A DNA stretch of 64,000 nucleotides, taken from contig NZ_CP133548.1 in NCBI RefSeq assembly GCF_031198435.1, positions 868,001-932,000 of the forward strand, written 5' to 3'. The notes under the pieces were generated by a model. That model saw nothing but the letters and a program-made list of their open reading frames with translations, was not told where the DNA came from and made no database searches. Every line of letters begins with the position of its first letter. The first letter of the stretch is position 1. Below, one piece after another: positions 1 through 7,366 of this stretch. Position numbers and translations under genes: made by a program. The DNA comes from Pleionea litopenaei (GTDB lineage Bacteria > Pseudomonadota > Gammaproteobacteria > Enterobacterales > Kangiellaceae).

Positions 1-3
1 AGA

Positions 4-855
4 TTGATCTACTTAATCATTAGCATTGCGGTTCTAGCCATTGCGCCTTTACTCGCAAAGTTGTTTCAAGCGACACCGCGATTTGAAAGCTTTCTGTCGG
101 GCTTTTTATTAATTGTGCTCGGTGGAATCATCGTTGCGGAGCTGTTGCCTTTGTCGATCAAAAACGGCGGATGGCTGGCTATTCCACTTGCATTACTTGG
201 ACTCACCGGCCCCTCTTTAATTGAAAAGCTATTTCATCGAGCAGCAGACAGCACTCATCAACTTACATTATTGGTAGGGTTCAGTGGACTGCTGTTGCAT
301 ACCATGGCGGATGGGGCTTCTTTAAATGACTTTTCGGCCATCGACTCGGCTTCTAAATGGTTACCCTTGGCAATCGTTTTACATCGAATACCTGTCGCAC
401 TTTCAGTACTATGGATCATTAGACCGGTCTTTGGGTTTAAAGCCGTTTGGTTAGCCTTATTCTCTCTCGCTTTGTTTACTATTTTTGGGTACGTGCTAGG
501 GTTACAACTCGAACCGGCTATGAACTCGATGAGTTTTGCTTGGCTGCAAGCGTTTGTTTCGGGCACATTGATGCACGTATTATTACACCGTCCTCATCGC
601 CATGAGCATTCACACTCAGCTCTCCCAGATAATCATAGTCACGAACACAAACACGAAACAGTAGAGCACGATCACCAGCACTCACATTCGGATCCTACTC
701 ACTCGCACTCTCACACGAAAGAAGAGTCTAAAGACTCGATGAATCCACATCACGAACATGGTCTAACGGAACAACTCAAACAATGGGATAGGTACAAATT
801 ATTGGGCAGTCTGCTCGGGGCGGCCACCCTCGCCATTCTCTCTGAGTTACACTAA
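4..855 (+). CDS. ZIP-like metal permease with histidine-rich loop
   Basis: Polytopic inner-membrane protein of about 283 residues with roughly seven to eight hydrophobic segments. Two membrane helices carry the patterns HTMADG and HRIPVALS, which resemble the HNxxDG and HExPHE metal-site helices of ZIP-family transporters in altered form. Residues about 195-245 are a hydrophilic loop packed with histidines, typical of divalent cation transporters. Uptake or export of zinc or a similar metal is inferred from family resemblance only. The start used is a TTG three bases into the window; the frame is open to the window edge, so the true start may lie upstream. It is followed by a 333-bp gap and does not look co-transcribed with the next gene. 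Confidence 0.6.
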   Translation: MIYLIISIAVLAIAPLLAKLFQATPRFESFLSGFLLIVLGGIIVAELLPLSIKNGGWLAIPLALLGLTGPSLIEKLFHRAADSTHQLTLLVGFSGLLLHTMADGASLNDFSAIDSASKWLPLAIVLHRIPVALSVLWIIRPVFGFKAVWLALFSLALFTIFGYVLGLQLEPAMNSMSFAWLQAFVSGTLMHVLLHRPHRHEHSHSALPDNHSHEHKHETVEHDHQHSHSDPTHSHSHTKEESKDSMNPHHEHGLTEQLKQWDRYKLLGSLLGAATLAILSELH

Positions 856-1188
856 CCCTCAAAGATGCGTGCCAAATACCCTATTTCAATTAGCCAATTG
901 CGAATATCCCTAAAGAATTGGCCAGGTCTCATTTGCTTGATCTAGTTGGCTTGATCTCATTGACTTAAACTAATCTCACTATCGCTTATCTGAAAGAGAA
1001 TAGCTTTATTGATGTCTCGTATGATCCGCTCACATCTTTACCCTCTTCTTTAACTCTCCAGGCGCTATCCAGTCTCTAGTCAGTCAGTTCAATTAAACGT
1101 CTTGTAACTGGTATAGCAATTGCTTTTATCCCTTAAATTCGTCAATATTCAACTAATATTCCTGATATAAGGATATAAAAATCCCGAT
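856..1188. other. 333-bp intergenic region with the kinase-gene control region
   Basis: No gene is visible. The left two thirds is AT-rich with nothing I recognise. The right third holds a sigma-54-like promoter (1109-1124) and two copies of a 16-bp palindrome-like site (1159-1174 and 1181-1196), described separately. Confidence 0.6.
1109..1124 (+). promoter_or_regulatory. Candidate sigma-54 promoter of the kinase/regulator operon
   Basis: The sequence TGGTATAGCAATTGCT fits the -24/-12 pattern TGGCAC-N5-TTGCW with GG and GC in exact register and two mismatches in the -24 element. It lies 65-80 bases before the sensor kinase gene, whose partner regulator is a sigma-54 activator, so autoregulation is plausible. 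The operator pair lies downstream of this promoter rather than upstream, which is unusual and lowers confidence. Confidence 0.45.
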
Positions 1189-1196
1189 ATGAGACT
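1159..1196. promoter_or_regulatory. Paired 16-bp operator sites, probably for the adjacent response regulator
   Basis: Two sites, TTCCTGATATAAGGAT (1159-1174) and ATCCCGATATGAGACT (1181-1196), share an imperfect palindromic consensus TTCCYGATATRAGGAA. Their starts are 22 bp apart, about two helical turns. The second overlaps the ATG of the kinase gene at 1189. The same motif recurs upstream of the secreted-protein gene (3916-3952). Assignment to the response regulator at 2535-3887 is inferred from location. Confidence 0.55.
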
Positions 1197-2517
1197 AAAA
1201 AATCAATTTATGGTGGCCATCTTAGTGCTACTCATCGTCATTATTCTAGGTAACGGATGGCATTTAGCACGGTTAACTTCTTCACTGAACGAAAAATTAG
1301 GAGAAGCTGCGTTTTCGGTTAGTCGCAATACTGTTGAATCGGTGCTTTCTCAACGCATCGCTCCATCCAAAGTTGCGCAACAAATTATCATTGAGCGGTT
1401 GAATAATCTTGGTGAAACAAAGGTCATTGATGCAAGCTCGATTAATTTTAAAGACCTGCAAATTGCTCAAGAAGTTGAATTAACGTTAAACAACCGCTCA
1501 GAAAGTCGATCCATCACTCTTCTATCTGGCAACCAAACGTTTAATATTCCAATTCCTCGTACCGAATTAGAAGAGTCACTTGACTCAGCTACCGACGCGA
1601 TCATTTTTACCAGTCTTGCAACACTTTTTCTCGCTGCCCTATTTTTCTATTTTTTAAGTGATCGCCTTACTCGTCCACTTAAAGAAATCTGTTTAGTGAG
1701 CGCTAAAATCGGTTCAGGAGAGTTTCATCATAAAATTCCAGAGCTATCCAGTCTAACCTCAAAAGAATTGAAAGAACTTGTTCAATCTATCAATCAAATG
1801 TCACAGCATTTAACGTCTTTAGAGCAAGAAAAAATACAATTACAAGAACAGAAAACAACCAATGAAATATCTGAAATTGTACGAGGCATTGCACACAGTA
1901 TTAGAAATCCTCTTCACACAATGCTGTTAAGCTTAGACACTATTCCGGTCGTTAGCGATAACGCAACGGGAAGCGCAAACAATTTCATCGATTTATTCAA
2001 AGCACAGATTCAAAGAATTGATCAATGTATTAGAGAATTAATGTCCATTACGACGCATGAATCTTTGATATCCGAAAGTACAGATATTAGTAAATTAGTC
2101 GAAGAGCTAGTTATAGAACATAGCGGCAAACATGAGATCACTATCAAGAATCACTTACCTGAAGCGCATAAAAATGTTCGTATCTTGTATAGTGAAATCA
2201 AAAGCTGCCTAAACACACTGTTAAGCAATGCTATCGAAGCCAGTCATAAGACTAAGCAACCCATCGTTATTGATTTGTCCTATGCTAACAATCATTGGGA
2301 AATTTCCCTGACAGATTTTGGGGAAGGTGTTACAAAAGAAATACTCCCTGATTTATTCAGCCCTCATATCACGAACAAATCTTATGGCGCGGGAATGGGT
2401 CTGTACATAGCAAAACGAATTATCACCGGACGATATCGAGGCAATATACTGTATTGTCCTAATTCAATCGGAGCTGGTAGCAAATTTACTCTGATCTTTA
2501 ATAATCGAATTCAATAA
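1189..2517 (+). CDS. Sensor histidine kinase, partner of sigma-54 activator
   Basis: Membrane sensor kinase of 442 residues. A first membrane segment spans about residues 8-25, then a periplasmic region of about 110 residues with no recognisable domain, a second segment at about 140-160, a HAMP linker, a coiled stretch rich in Gln and Glu, and a HisKA-type helix with the phospho-acceptor in AHSIRNPLH near residue 235. The ATP-binding domain shows an N box (LLSNAIEASHK), a DFGEGV G1 motif and GAGMGLYIAKRI. It is 17 bp ahead of its regulator and surely co-transcribed with it. The signal sensed is unknown. The output appears to be the small exported protein two genes downstream, which would suit an envelope-stress role, but that is inference. 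Confidence 0.88.
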   Translation: MRLKNQFMVAILVLLIVIILGNGWHLARLTSSLNEKLGEAAFSVSRNTVESVLSQRIAPSKVAQQIIIERLNNLGETKVIDASSINFKDLQIAQEVELTLNNRSESRSITLLSGNQTFNIPIPRTELEESLDSATDAIIFTSLATLFLAALFFYFLSDRLTRPLKEICLVSAKIGSGEFHHKIPELSSLTSKELKELVQSINQMSQHLTSLEQEKIQLQEQKTTNEISEIVRGIAHSIRNPLHTMLLSLDTIPVVSDNATGSANNFIDLFKAQIQRIDQCIRELMSITTHESLISESTDISKLVEELVIEHSGKHEITIKNHLPEAHKNVRILYSEIKSCLNTLLSNAIEASHKTKQPIVIDLSYANNHWEISLTDFGEGVTKEILPDLFSPHITNKSYGAGMGLYIAKRIITGRYRGNILYCPNSIGAGSKFTLIFNNRIQ

Positions 2518-2534
2518 TCGAGACCGATAAATAT

Positions 2535-3887
2535 ATGCGAATTTTAATCGTTGAAGACGAATTTGAACAACGTCAGTTGATCTCCGCTCTACTGAAAAAT
2601 AACACCGAGTATGACGTAGAAATTGCTTCTAGTGCGGAAAAAGCTCTTAATGCACTGAATAAGCATCAGTTTGAGATTATTTTATCGGACTGGAAGCTTC
2701 CTGGCATGAATGGATTAGACCTTTTGCAAAAGGTAAAAGAACACTATCCGAATACTTCCTTCATTTTAATGACGGCCTATGGCAGCATTAGTCATGCGGT
2801 CTCTTCGATGCGTGCCGGTGCCGATGACTACTTAGCCAAACCCTTTGAAAAAGATCAGCTGTTATTTACCCTGTCTAAGGTAGCCAATGCTCGAATGCTA
2901 TCGGAAGAAAACCAAAGTCTGCAAAATCAATTAACCGCTCGCGAAAATCTTAAATCAATTATAGGTAAGTCTTCTGCTATGCAAAAGTTGTTTAGTCAAA
3001 TCGATCGACTTGCCAGTACCGATGTAACGGTTCTAATACACGGTGAAAGTGGAACCGGAAAAGAACTGGTTGCCCATACACTTTTTCAAAAGTCAGAACG
3101 AAACAATAATGTCTATCTAGCCGTTAATTGTTCAGCTATTCCTGAAACCTTAGCTGAATCAGAATTGTTCGGCGCCGAAAAAGGCAGTTACACTGGTGCT
3201 GACCAGTTAAAAATAGGAAAAATTGAAGCAGCTAACAACGGAACACTTTTCTTAGATGAAATCGCAGAGTTACCTTTATCAATCCAAGCGAAACTTCTTC
3301 GTTTCTTGCAAGAAGGTAAAATTATGCGCGTCGGAGGACATCAAGAGATCACGGTTAATGTGAGAGTGATTGCGGCTTCTCATCAATCGCTAAATAACCT
3401 TGTGCAGCAAGGGCTATTTAGAGAAGACCTTTATTATCGATTAAATGTTATAACCCTAACCGTACCGCCATTGCGACAAAGACTCGATGATCTACCAGAC
3501 TTGATAAACTTTTTTATCAAAAAGTTCTCTGAGAAACATCGTCTCGAGAAAATATCATTTAGCAAAGATGTCTATGAGACTTTGTATGAGTATCATTGGC
3601 CAGGAAATATAAGAGAGCTAGCTAATTTAGTTGAACGACTGACCGTCATGCACTCAGGTGAAACCATTAGTAAATCGGACTTACCCAACGAGTTCTCCAT
3701 TAAAGAAGAAGGTCAGATTATCGAATTACCAGAAAAAGGTATTCATTGGGAAGAATATGAACGGAGTATTCTTGAACAATCACTTACACGCTGCCATGGA
3801 AATAAAAGCAAAGCAGCTAAACTGTTAGGTCTGAATTATAAAGCCTTTCTATATCGATTAGATAAATACAATATCGACTCTATTTAA
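2535..3887 (+). CDS. NtrC-family sigma-54-dependent response regulator
   Basis: Response regulator of 450 residues with the classic three-part layout. A receiver domain (1-120) has the acidic pair EDE near the N terminus and phospho-acceptor Asp in SDWKLPGMNG near residue 52. The AAA+ domain (about 140-375) has Walker A GESGTGKE and Walker B-type GTLFLDEIAEL. A C-terminal Fis-type helix-turn-helix lies in the last 40 residues (NKSKAAKLLGLNYKAFLYRL). The sigma-54 contact loop reads GSYTGA instead of GAFTGA, a conservative variant. Candidate binding sites and sigma-54 promoters flank it on both sides (1109-1196 and 3916-4052), so it probably controls its own operon and the gene at 4139. Confidence 0.92.
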   Translation: MRILIVEDEFEQRQLISALLKNNTEYDVEIASSAEKALNALNKHQFEIILSDWKLPGMNGLDLLQKVKEHYPNTSFILMTAYGSISHAVSSMRAGADDYLAKPFEKDQLLFTLSKVANARMLSEENQSLQNQLTARENLKSIIGKSSAMQKLFSQIDRLASTDVTVLIHGESGTGKELVAHTLFQKSERNNNVYLAVNCSAIPETLAESELFGAEKGSYTGADQLKIGKIEAANNGTLFLDEIAELPLSIQAKLLRFLQEGKIMRVGGHQEITVNVRVIAASHQSLNNLVQQGLFREDLYYRLNVITLTVPPLRQRLDDLPDLINFFIKKFSEKHRLEKISFSKDVYETLYEYHWPGNIRELANLVERLTVMHSGETISKSDLPNEFSIKEEGQIIELPEKGIHWEEYERSILEQSLTRCHGNKSKAAKLLGLNYKAFLYRLDKYNIDSI

Positions 3888-3915
3888 AAATCAGGTAAAA
3901 AATAATTGAATTCAA

Positions 3916-3952
3916 CTCCCGTTATCCGACCAAACATTCCTCATATCGGGAA
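3916..3952. promoter_or_regulatory. Paired upstream activator sites for the secreted-protein gene
   Basis: The site TTCCTCATATCGGGAA (3937-3952) is a near-perfect palindrome whose reverse complement matches the operator consensus seen at 1159-1196. A weaker site, CTCCCGTTATCCGACC (3916-3931), matches the 1181 site at 11 of 16 positions and starts 21 bp earlier. The strong site is centred about 118 bp upstream of the start predicted from the sigma-54 promoter at 4037, the usual distance for an enhancer-binding protein. Confidence 0.55.
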
Positions 3953-4036
3953 CATTAATGGAGCGATTAGTTTATCGTTACTTTTCAGTAGGACTACAGT
4001 GCCCACGAATAGAGAATATTGGAGAGATTTAAAGGT

Positions 4037-4052
4037 TGGCACAAATATTGAT
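4037..4052 (+). promoter_or_regulatory. Candidate sigma-54 promoter for the secreted-protein gene
   Basis: TGGCACAAATATTGAT matches TGGCAC-N5-TTGCW with a perfect -24 element and a single change (A for C) in the -12 element. It sits 87 bases before the ATG at 4139 and about 85 bases after the strong operator site, which is the standard layout for activation by an NtrC-type regulator. Confidence 0.6.
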
Positions 4053-4138
4053 TTGCATTAGCTAACGAGTTCAATGCTGAACTCGGAAGCTGAAATTTTT
4101 AATTGGTAATAATATTTAAAGATAATAAGGAAGAACAC

Positions 4139-4783
4139 ATGAAACTGAATTTATCGACACTTACCGTTGGCTTAGTATTAACAACCACAATGTTTGTCTC
4201 TGCCATCAGTCTTGCTGACGAAGAAAAAAACATTTCTGTATTCGTCAAAAAAGTGAATGCTGATGCTGCCACCGTTGATTTGAAAGTCAATGGAAATGCC
4301 GAAGTATTTACCTTACCAAAATTAGAAGACGGTGAATCTCAAACCATCACGACTGAAAGTGGCAAATCCTACACCGTTAAACGTGTCGGCGATGGCTTTT
4401 CAGTGACCACAGACAGTGGTGAGGTTATTGATTTACCAATGGTAGATAGCTCTCAACTTGCGGCAAAGGTCATTTCACTCCATGGCGACTCATCTCATAT
4501 AGATAAAGATACCATTACTATTATGGGAGGCGATCTGACGCCTGATCAAATTGAAACGATTAAAGCATCAATCGCGTCGGCAGGAATTACCAAAAAAGTT
4601 AAGTTTATCAAAGGAATGAATATGTCTTTTGTCAGCTTAGATGGAGAACACTCCACGGTTGATCTTAAAGGTGGCAATATGGAATACGAATTTCATACTG
4701 AGAAAGATGTGCAAGTGATTGAAACCGATGATGGAAAAAAGATTAAAAAAATCGTGATCAAAAAAGATTCTGATAACGACTAG
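4139..4783 (+). CDS. Exported protein of unknown function, probable target of the two-component system
   Basis: Protein of 214 residues with a cleavable signal peptide (Lys at position 2, hydrophobic core, cleavage likely after the ALA-type site near residue 25). The mature part is rich in Thr, Ser, Asp and Lys, predicted mainly beta, and ends in a charged tail of Lys and Asp. No catalytic motif or known domain is evident. The ATG at 4139 has a good ribosome binding site (AAGGAAG); an in-frame ATG at 4103 lacks one. Its promoter region carries the same operators as the kinase operon, so I infer it is the main output of that system. A periplasmic chaperone-like or stress role is possible but unproven. 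Confidence 0.75.
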   Translation: MKLNLSTLTVGLVLTTTMFVSAISLADEEKNISVFVKKVNADAATVDLKVNGNAEVFTLPKLEDGESQTITTESGKSYTVKRVGDGFSVTTDSGEVIDLPMVDSSQLAAKVISLHGDSSHIDKDTITIMGGDLTPDQIETIKASIASAGITKKVKFIKGMNMSFVSLDGEHSTVDLKGGNMEYEFHTEKDVQVIETDDGKKIKKIVIKKDSDND

Positions 4784-4794
4784 TGATAACACAA

Positions 4795-4820
4795 CGCCAT
4801 TCTAGGGAGTTGGAATGGCG
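4795..4820. terminator. Possible hairpin after the secreted-protein gene
   Basis: The inverted repeat CGCCATTC / GAATGGCG encloses a 10-base loop just after the stop codon at 4783. No clear T run follows on either strand, so termination is uncertain. It lies between convergent genes. Confidence 0.35.
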
Positions 4821-4913
4821 TACTCTCATATCGTATTCAATTCTAATTGGCTGCTTGACTCTTTAATTGCAGAATAGTTTAAACTCACCGTGAAGCTAAA
4901 CTAACCGAGTCAT

Positions 4914-5390
4914 TTAACGTTGCAACGTATCTTTAAGTTTAAGAATCAGCCCATCACTGGCATCCTCGATTAAGTCGAGTACCCTTTCAAATCCTTTTGG
5001 CCCTCCGTAATAGGGATCGGGAACATCTTCCTCAGAGAAGTTCATCGCGAAACTTAAAAATTTTATAACTTTTTGATGATGTTGATCAGGGGCAAAGGCT
5101 ATCAAGTCATCGTAATTATTTTGATCCATCGCACAGATCAGATCAAACTCATCAAAATCTTTGAGCTTAACCTTTCGTGCTCTCAAGTCAGTAAAGTCAT
5201 ATCCCCTCGCGATTCCCGCCTGTAAACTTCTTGTATCAGGCGGCGATCCGACATGATAAGCCGCTGTACCACAGGAGTCCGTAGATACATAATTTGAAAG
5301 ATTCTGCTTTTTTACTTTATCTCGAAACACACCTTCTGCAGTTGGTGATCGACAAATATTGCCTAAGCAAACAAACAAAACCTTGATCAT
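4914..5390 (-). CDS. Low-molecular-weight protein-tyrosine phosphatase
   Basis: A 158-residue cytoplasmic phosphatase of the LMW-PTP family. The active-site loop VCLGNICRSPT (CX5R-S) lies near residues 7-17, and the general-acid loop DPYYGG lies at about residues 122-127. Length is normal for the family. The gene is the last of the minus-strand envelope operon; its ATG directly follows the stop of kdsB with no gap. In other bacteria such enzymes (Wzb, YwlE types) act on tyrosine or arginine kinases; no kinase partner is visible here, so the substrate is unknown. Confidence 0.9.
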   Translation of the reverse strand: MIKVLFVCLGNICRSPTAEGVFRDKVKKQNLSNYVSTDSCGTAAYHVGSPPDTRSLQAGIARGYDFTDLRARKVKLKDFDEFDLICAMDQNNYDDLIAFAPDQHHQKVIKFLSFAMNFSEEDVPDPYYGGPKGFERVLDLIEDASDGLILKLKDTLQR

Positions 5391-6140
5391 TTAAGCTTCC
5401 CTTAGTTGTTCAATCATGCGATTTGCCGCGACTAAATCTTCCGGAGTATCGATGCCTCCCGGAGGTGTTTCTTCTGCAACCGCTATTTCGATAGCATAGC
5501 CATTGTCAAGAACTCTGAGTTGTTCAAGTTTTTCAGCATCTTCGAGGCTAGATTCACTTAGTGAAGAAAATTTCTCAAGCAAAGACATTCTAAACCCATA
5601 GATCCCAATATGACGAAAGTAATTCTGCAAATTTGGGCTTCCCTCTCGCTGAAAAGGAATCGCTGCTCGCGAGAAATAAATCGCTTTACCAATCTGATTG
5701 AATACCACCTTCACAACGTTAGGATTATTAACATCTTCTAAACAAGTAATTTGCGTGCAAAGCGTCGACATTATTTTCTCAGGCTTATCAAGTAGTTGTG
5801 CTACTTGACGTATGATTTGCGCAGGTACAAAAGGCTCATCCCCTTGAAGGTTAACGACAATGGCCTCCTTACTTAAATTTAATGCTTGAGCCGCTTCGTA
5901 TACACGATCAGTGCCCGACTGGTGATCTGTTCTTGTCATCACTGCTTGACCACCAAACGCGTTTACCGCATCAAATATACGCTGATCATCAGTAGCAACA
6001 CATACCGTTGCCGCGCCAGACTCTTTGGCCTTGTGGTAGACTCGCTCTATCATCGACTGGTCACCAATTTTTGCAAGTGGCTTACCTGGAAGTCGAGTCG
6101 ATGCGTAGCGAGCCGGAATGATTACATGAAAATCGTTCAT
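5391..6140 (-). CDS. kdsB: 3-deoxy-manno-octulosonate cytidylyltransferase
   Basis: Cytoplasmic enzyme of 249 residues that activates Kdo with CTP to give CMP-Kdo for lipopolysaccharide inner core. The N terminus has the nucleotidyltransferase signature IPARYASTRLPGKPL, and the QGDEPF motif of the family follows near residue 100. Length matches E. coli KdsB. Its start overlaps the stop of the upstream Trm112-like gene by four bases, showing translational coupling. The gene sits with lpxK and msbA, other lipid A/LPS functions. Confidence 0.97.
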   Translation of the reverse strand: MNDFHVIIPARYASTRLPGKPLAKIGDQSMIERVYHKAKESGAATVCVATDDQRIFDAVNAFGGQAVMTRTDHQSGTDRVYEAAQALNLSKEAIVVNLQGDEPFVPAQIIRQVAQLLDKPEKIMSTLCTQITCLEDVNNPNVVKVVFNQIGKAIYFSRAAIPFQREGSPNLQNYFRHIGIYGFRMSLLEKFSSLSESSLEDAEKLEQLRVLDNGYAIEIAVAEETPPGGIDTPEDLVAANRMIEQLREA

Positions 6141-6331
6141 CGTAATTTCAAACCTTCAATGTCTTCTTCATTTAGTTGAGATGCTTCATTTATTAACATG
6201 TTAGGGACATCGTCTTTAATTTCAAATAAGAGTTTGTCGAAACTGCAAAATAAGCTCAAACCATCTTGAGTCATTTTTAGTTTTCCGTTACAAGCCGGAC
6301 AGACAATTACATCAAGAAGTGAGTTACGCAT
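6137..6331 (-). CDS. ycaR: Trm112-family small zinc-ribbon-like protein (YcaR)
   Basis: A 64-residue protein matching the Trm112/YcaR family: a CPxCxGKL motif (CPACNGKL) near residues 11-18, a later single Cys, and a C-terminal half ending in an acidic stretch. The usual second CxxC is reduced to a single Cys here. It lies between lpxK and kdsB exactly as in E. coli and overlaps kdsB by four bases. Its biochemical role in bacteria is not settled; eukaryotic Trm112 activates methyltransferases. Confidence 0.88.
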   Translation of the reverse strand: MRNSLLDVIVCPACNGKLKMTQDGLSLFCSFDKLLFEIKDDVPNMLINEASQLNEEDIEGLKLR

Positions 6332-6372
6332 AACGCTTTTCCTTTGTACTCGAAATTTCTAAACGTTAAAAC

Positions 6373-7365
6373 CTATCGATTAAAGCAGTCTTTAATTACC
6401 TGATCGATACGGCTAACAAGTTCTAAATTAATTACTGGTGTAATTCGTAAATACCACCAATGATTTTTCGCAAATGCTCGGCATTTAATGGCATCTTTCT
6501 CGGTCATCACAAGAGGCTTTTGATCTAGAGGTAGCAAATCTTCTGGTTTAAAAGCATGATGGTCTGAGAAAGTGACTAAACGATCGGGCTGACTAAACTG
6601 TGATAAAGTAACGCGAAATTTTTCAGGATTGCCAATTCCACATACAGCGTCATACTCATCAAATGGCCATGATTCGCGCGATGTCAGCTGTATAACATCT
6701 TCATTTTGCACGTTCACTAATGCATCAGCATGCAGTGTAAAATAGCAGTCAAACTGTTGTTCTCCACTATTTTGAATCACCAGATCACAGGCGTTAAGAC
6801 GATTAACGGGTTCTCTTAATGGGCCCAAAGGCATTAATAACTCATTCCCAAACATACGGTAACCATCGACTAAACAAAATTCAAGTTGACGATTCATCGC
6901 ATAGTGTTGCAAACCATCATCCGACAAGATGACATCCACCGCTAAATTCTTCTCTATCCAACTGACGGCACGGCTACGTATGGGATCAACAACAACTGGA
7001 CACTGAGAACGCGCAGAGATTAGTTTTGGTTCATCCCCACATACATCCGGAGAGGTTGATGACTCCACCAATAAAGGGTAATTCTCACTGCTTCCTCCGT
7101 AGCCTCGAGTCACCACGCCGACGGATAAACCCTTCTGCTTTAAGTAATCAACCAGCCAAATAAGAAAAGGCGTCTTGCCAGTGCCACCTACCGATATGTT
7201 ACCAATGACCCATATCGGAGTTTTCGATTGATAAGATTTAATCCATTCTCTTTGATAGGCAACACGTCGAATTTTTACCAACAATATTAAAAGCCAGTGT
7301 ATCGGCAATAATAAGTATCGCCACAGGCTTTTACGGTACCAAAAACTATCAGCGTGTTTGGTCAT
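6373..7365 (-). CDS. lpxK: Tetraacyldisaccharide 4'-kinase
   Basis: A 330-residue inner-membrane-associated kinase that phosphorylates the 4' position of the lipid A disaccharide precursor. An N-terminal hydrophobic segment (about residues 13-30) is followed by the P-loop-like motif GNISVGGTGKTP near residues 56-67 and the DDGLQH motif near residue 150. Length is normal. It is one base from msbA, and the msbA-lpxK-ycaR-kdsB order is the same as in E. coli. Confidence 0.97.
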   Translation of the reverse strand: MTKHADSFWYRKSLWRYLLLPIHWLLILLVKIRRVAYQREWIKSYQSKTPIWVIGNISVGGTGKTPFLIWLVDYLKQKGLSVGVVTRGYGGSSENYPLLVESSTSPDVCGDEPKLISARSQCPVVVDPIRSRAVSWIEKNLAVDVILSDDGLQHYAMNRQLEFCLVDGYRMFGNELLMPLGPLREPVNRLNACDLVIQNSGEQQFDCYFTLHADALVNVQNEDVIQLTSRESWPFDEYDAVCGIGNPEKFRVTLSQFSQPDRLVTFSDHHAFKPEDLLPLDQKPLVMTEKDAIKCRAFAKNHWWYLRITPVINLELVSRIDQVIKDCFNR

Positions 7366-7366
7366 G

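Noticed and set aside
5886-6179. Plus-strand open frame of 97 codons over kdsB
   Set aside because: It lies wholly inside the coding strand of kdsB and ycaR in reverse and has no start context.
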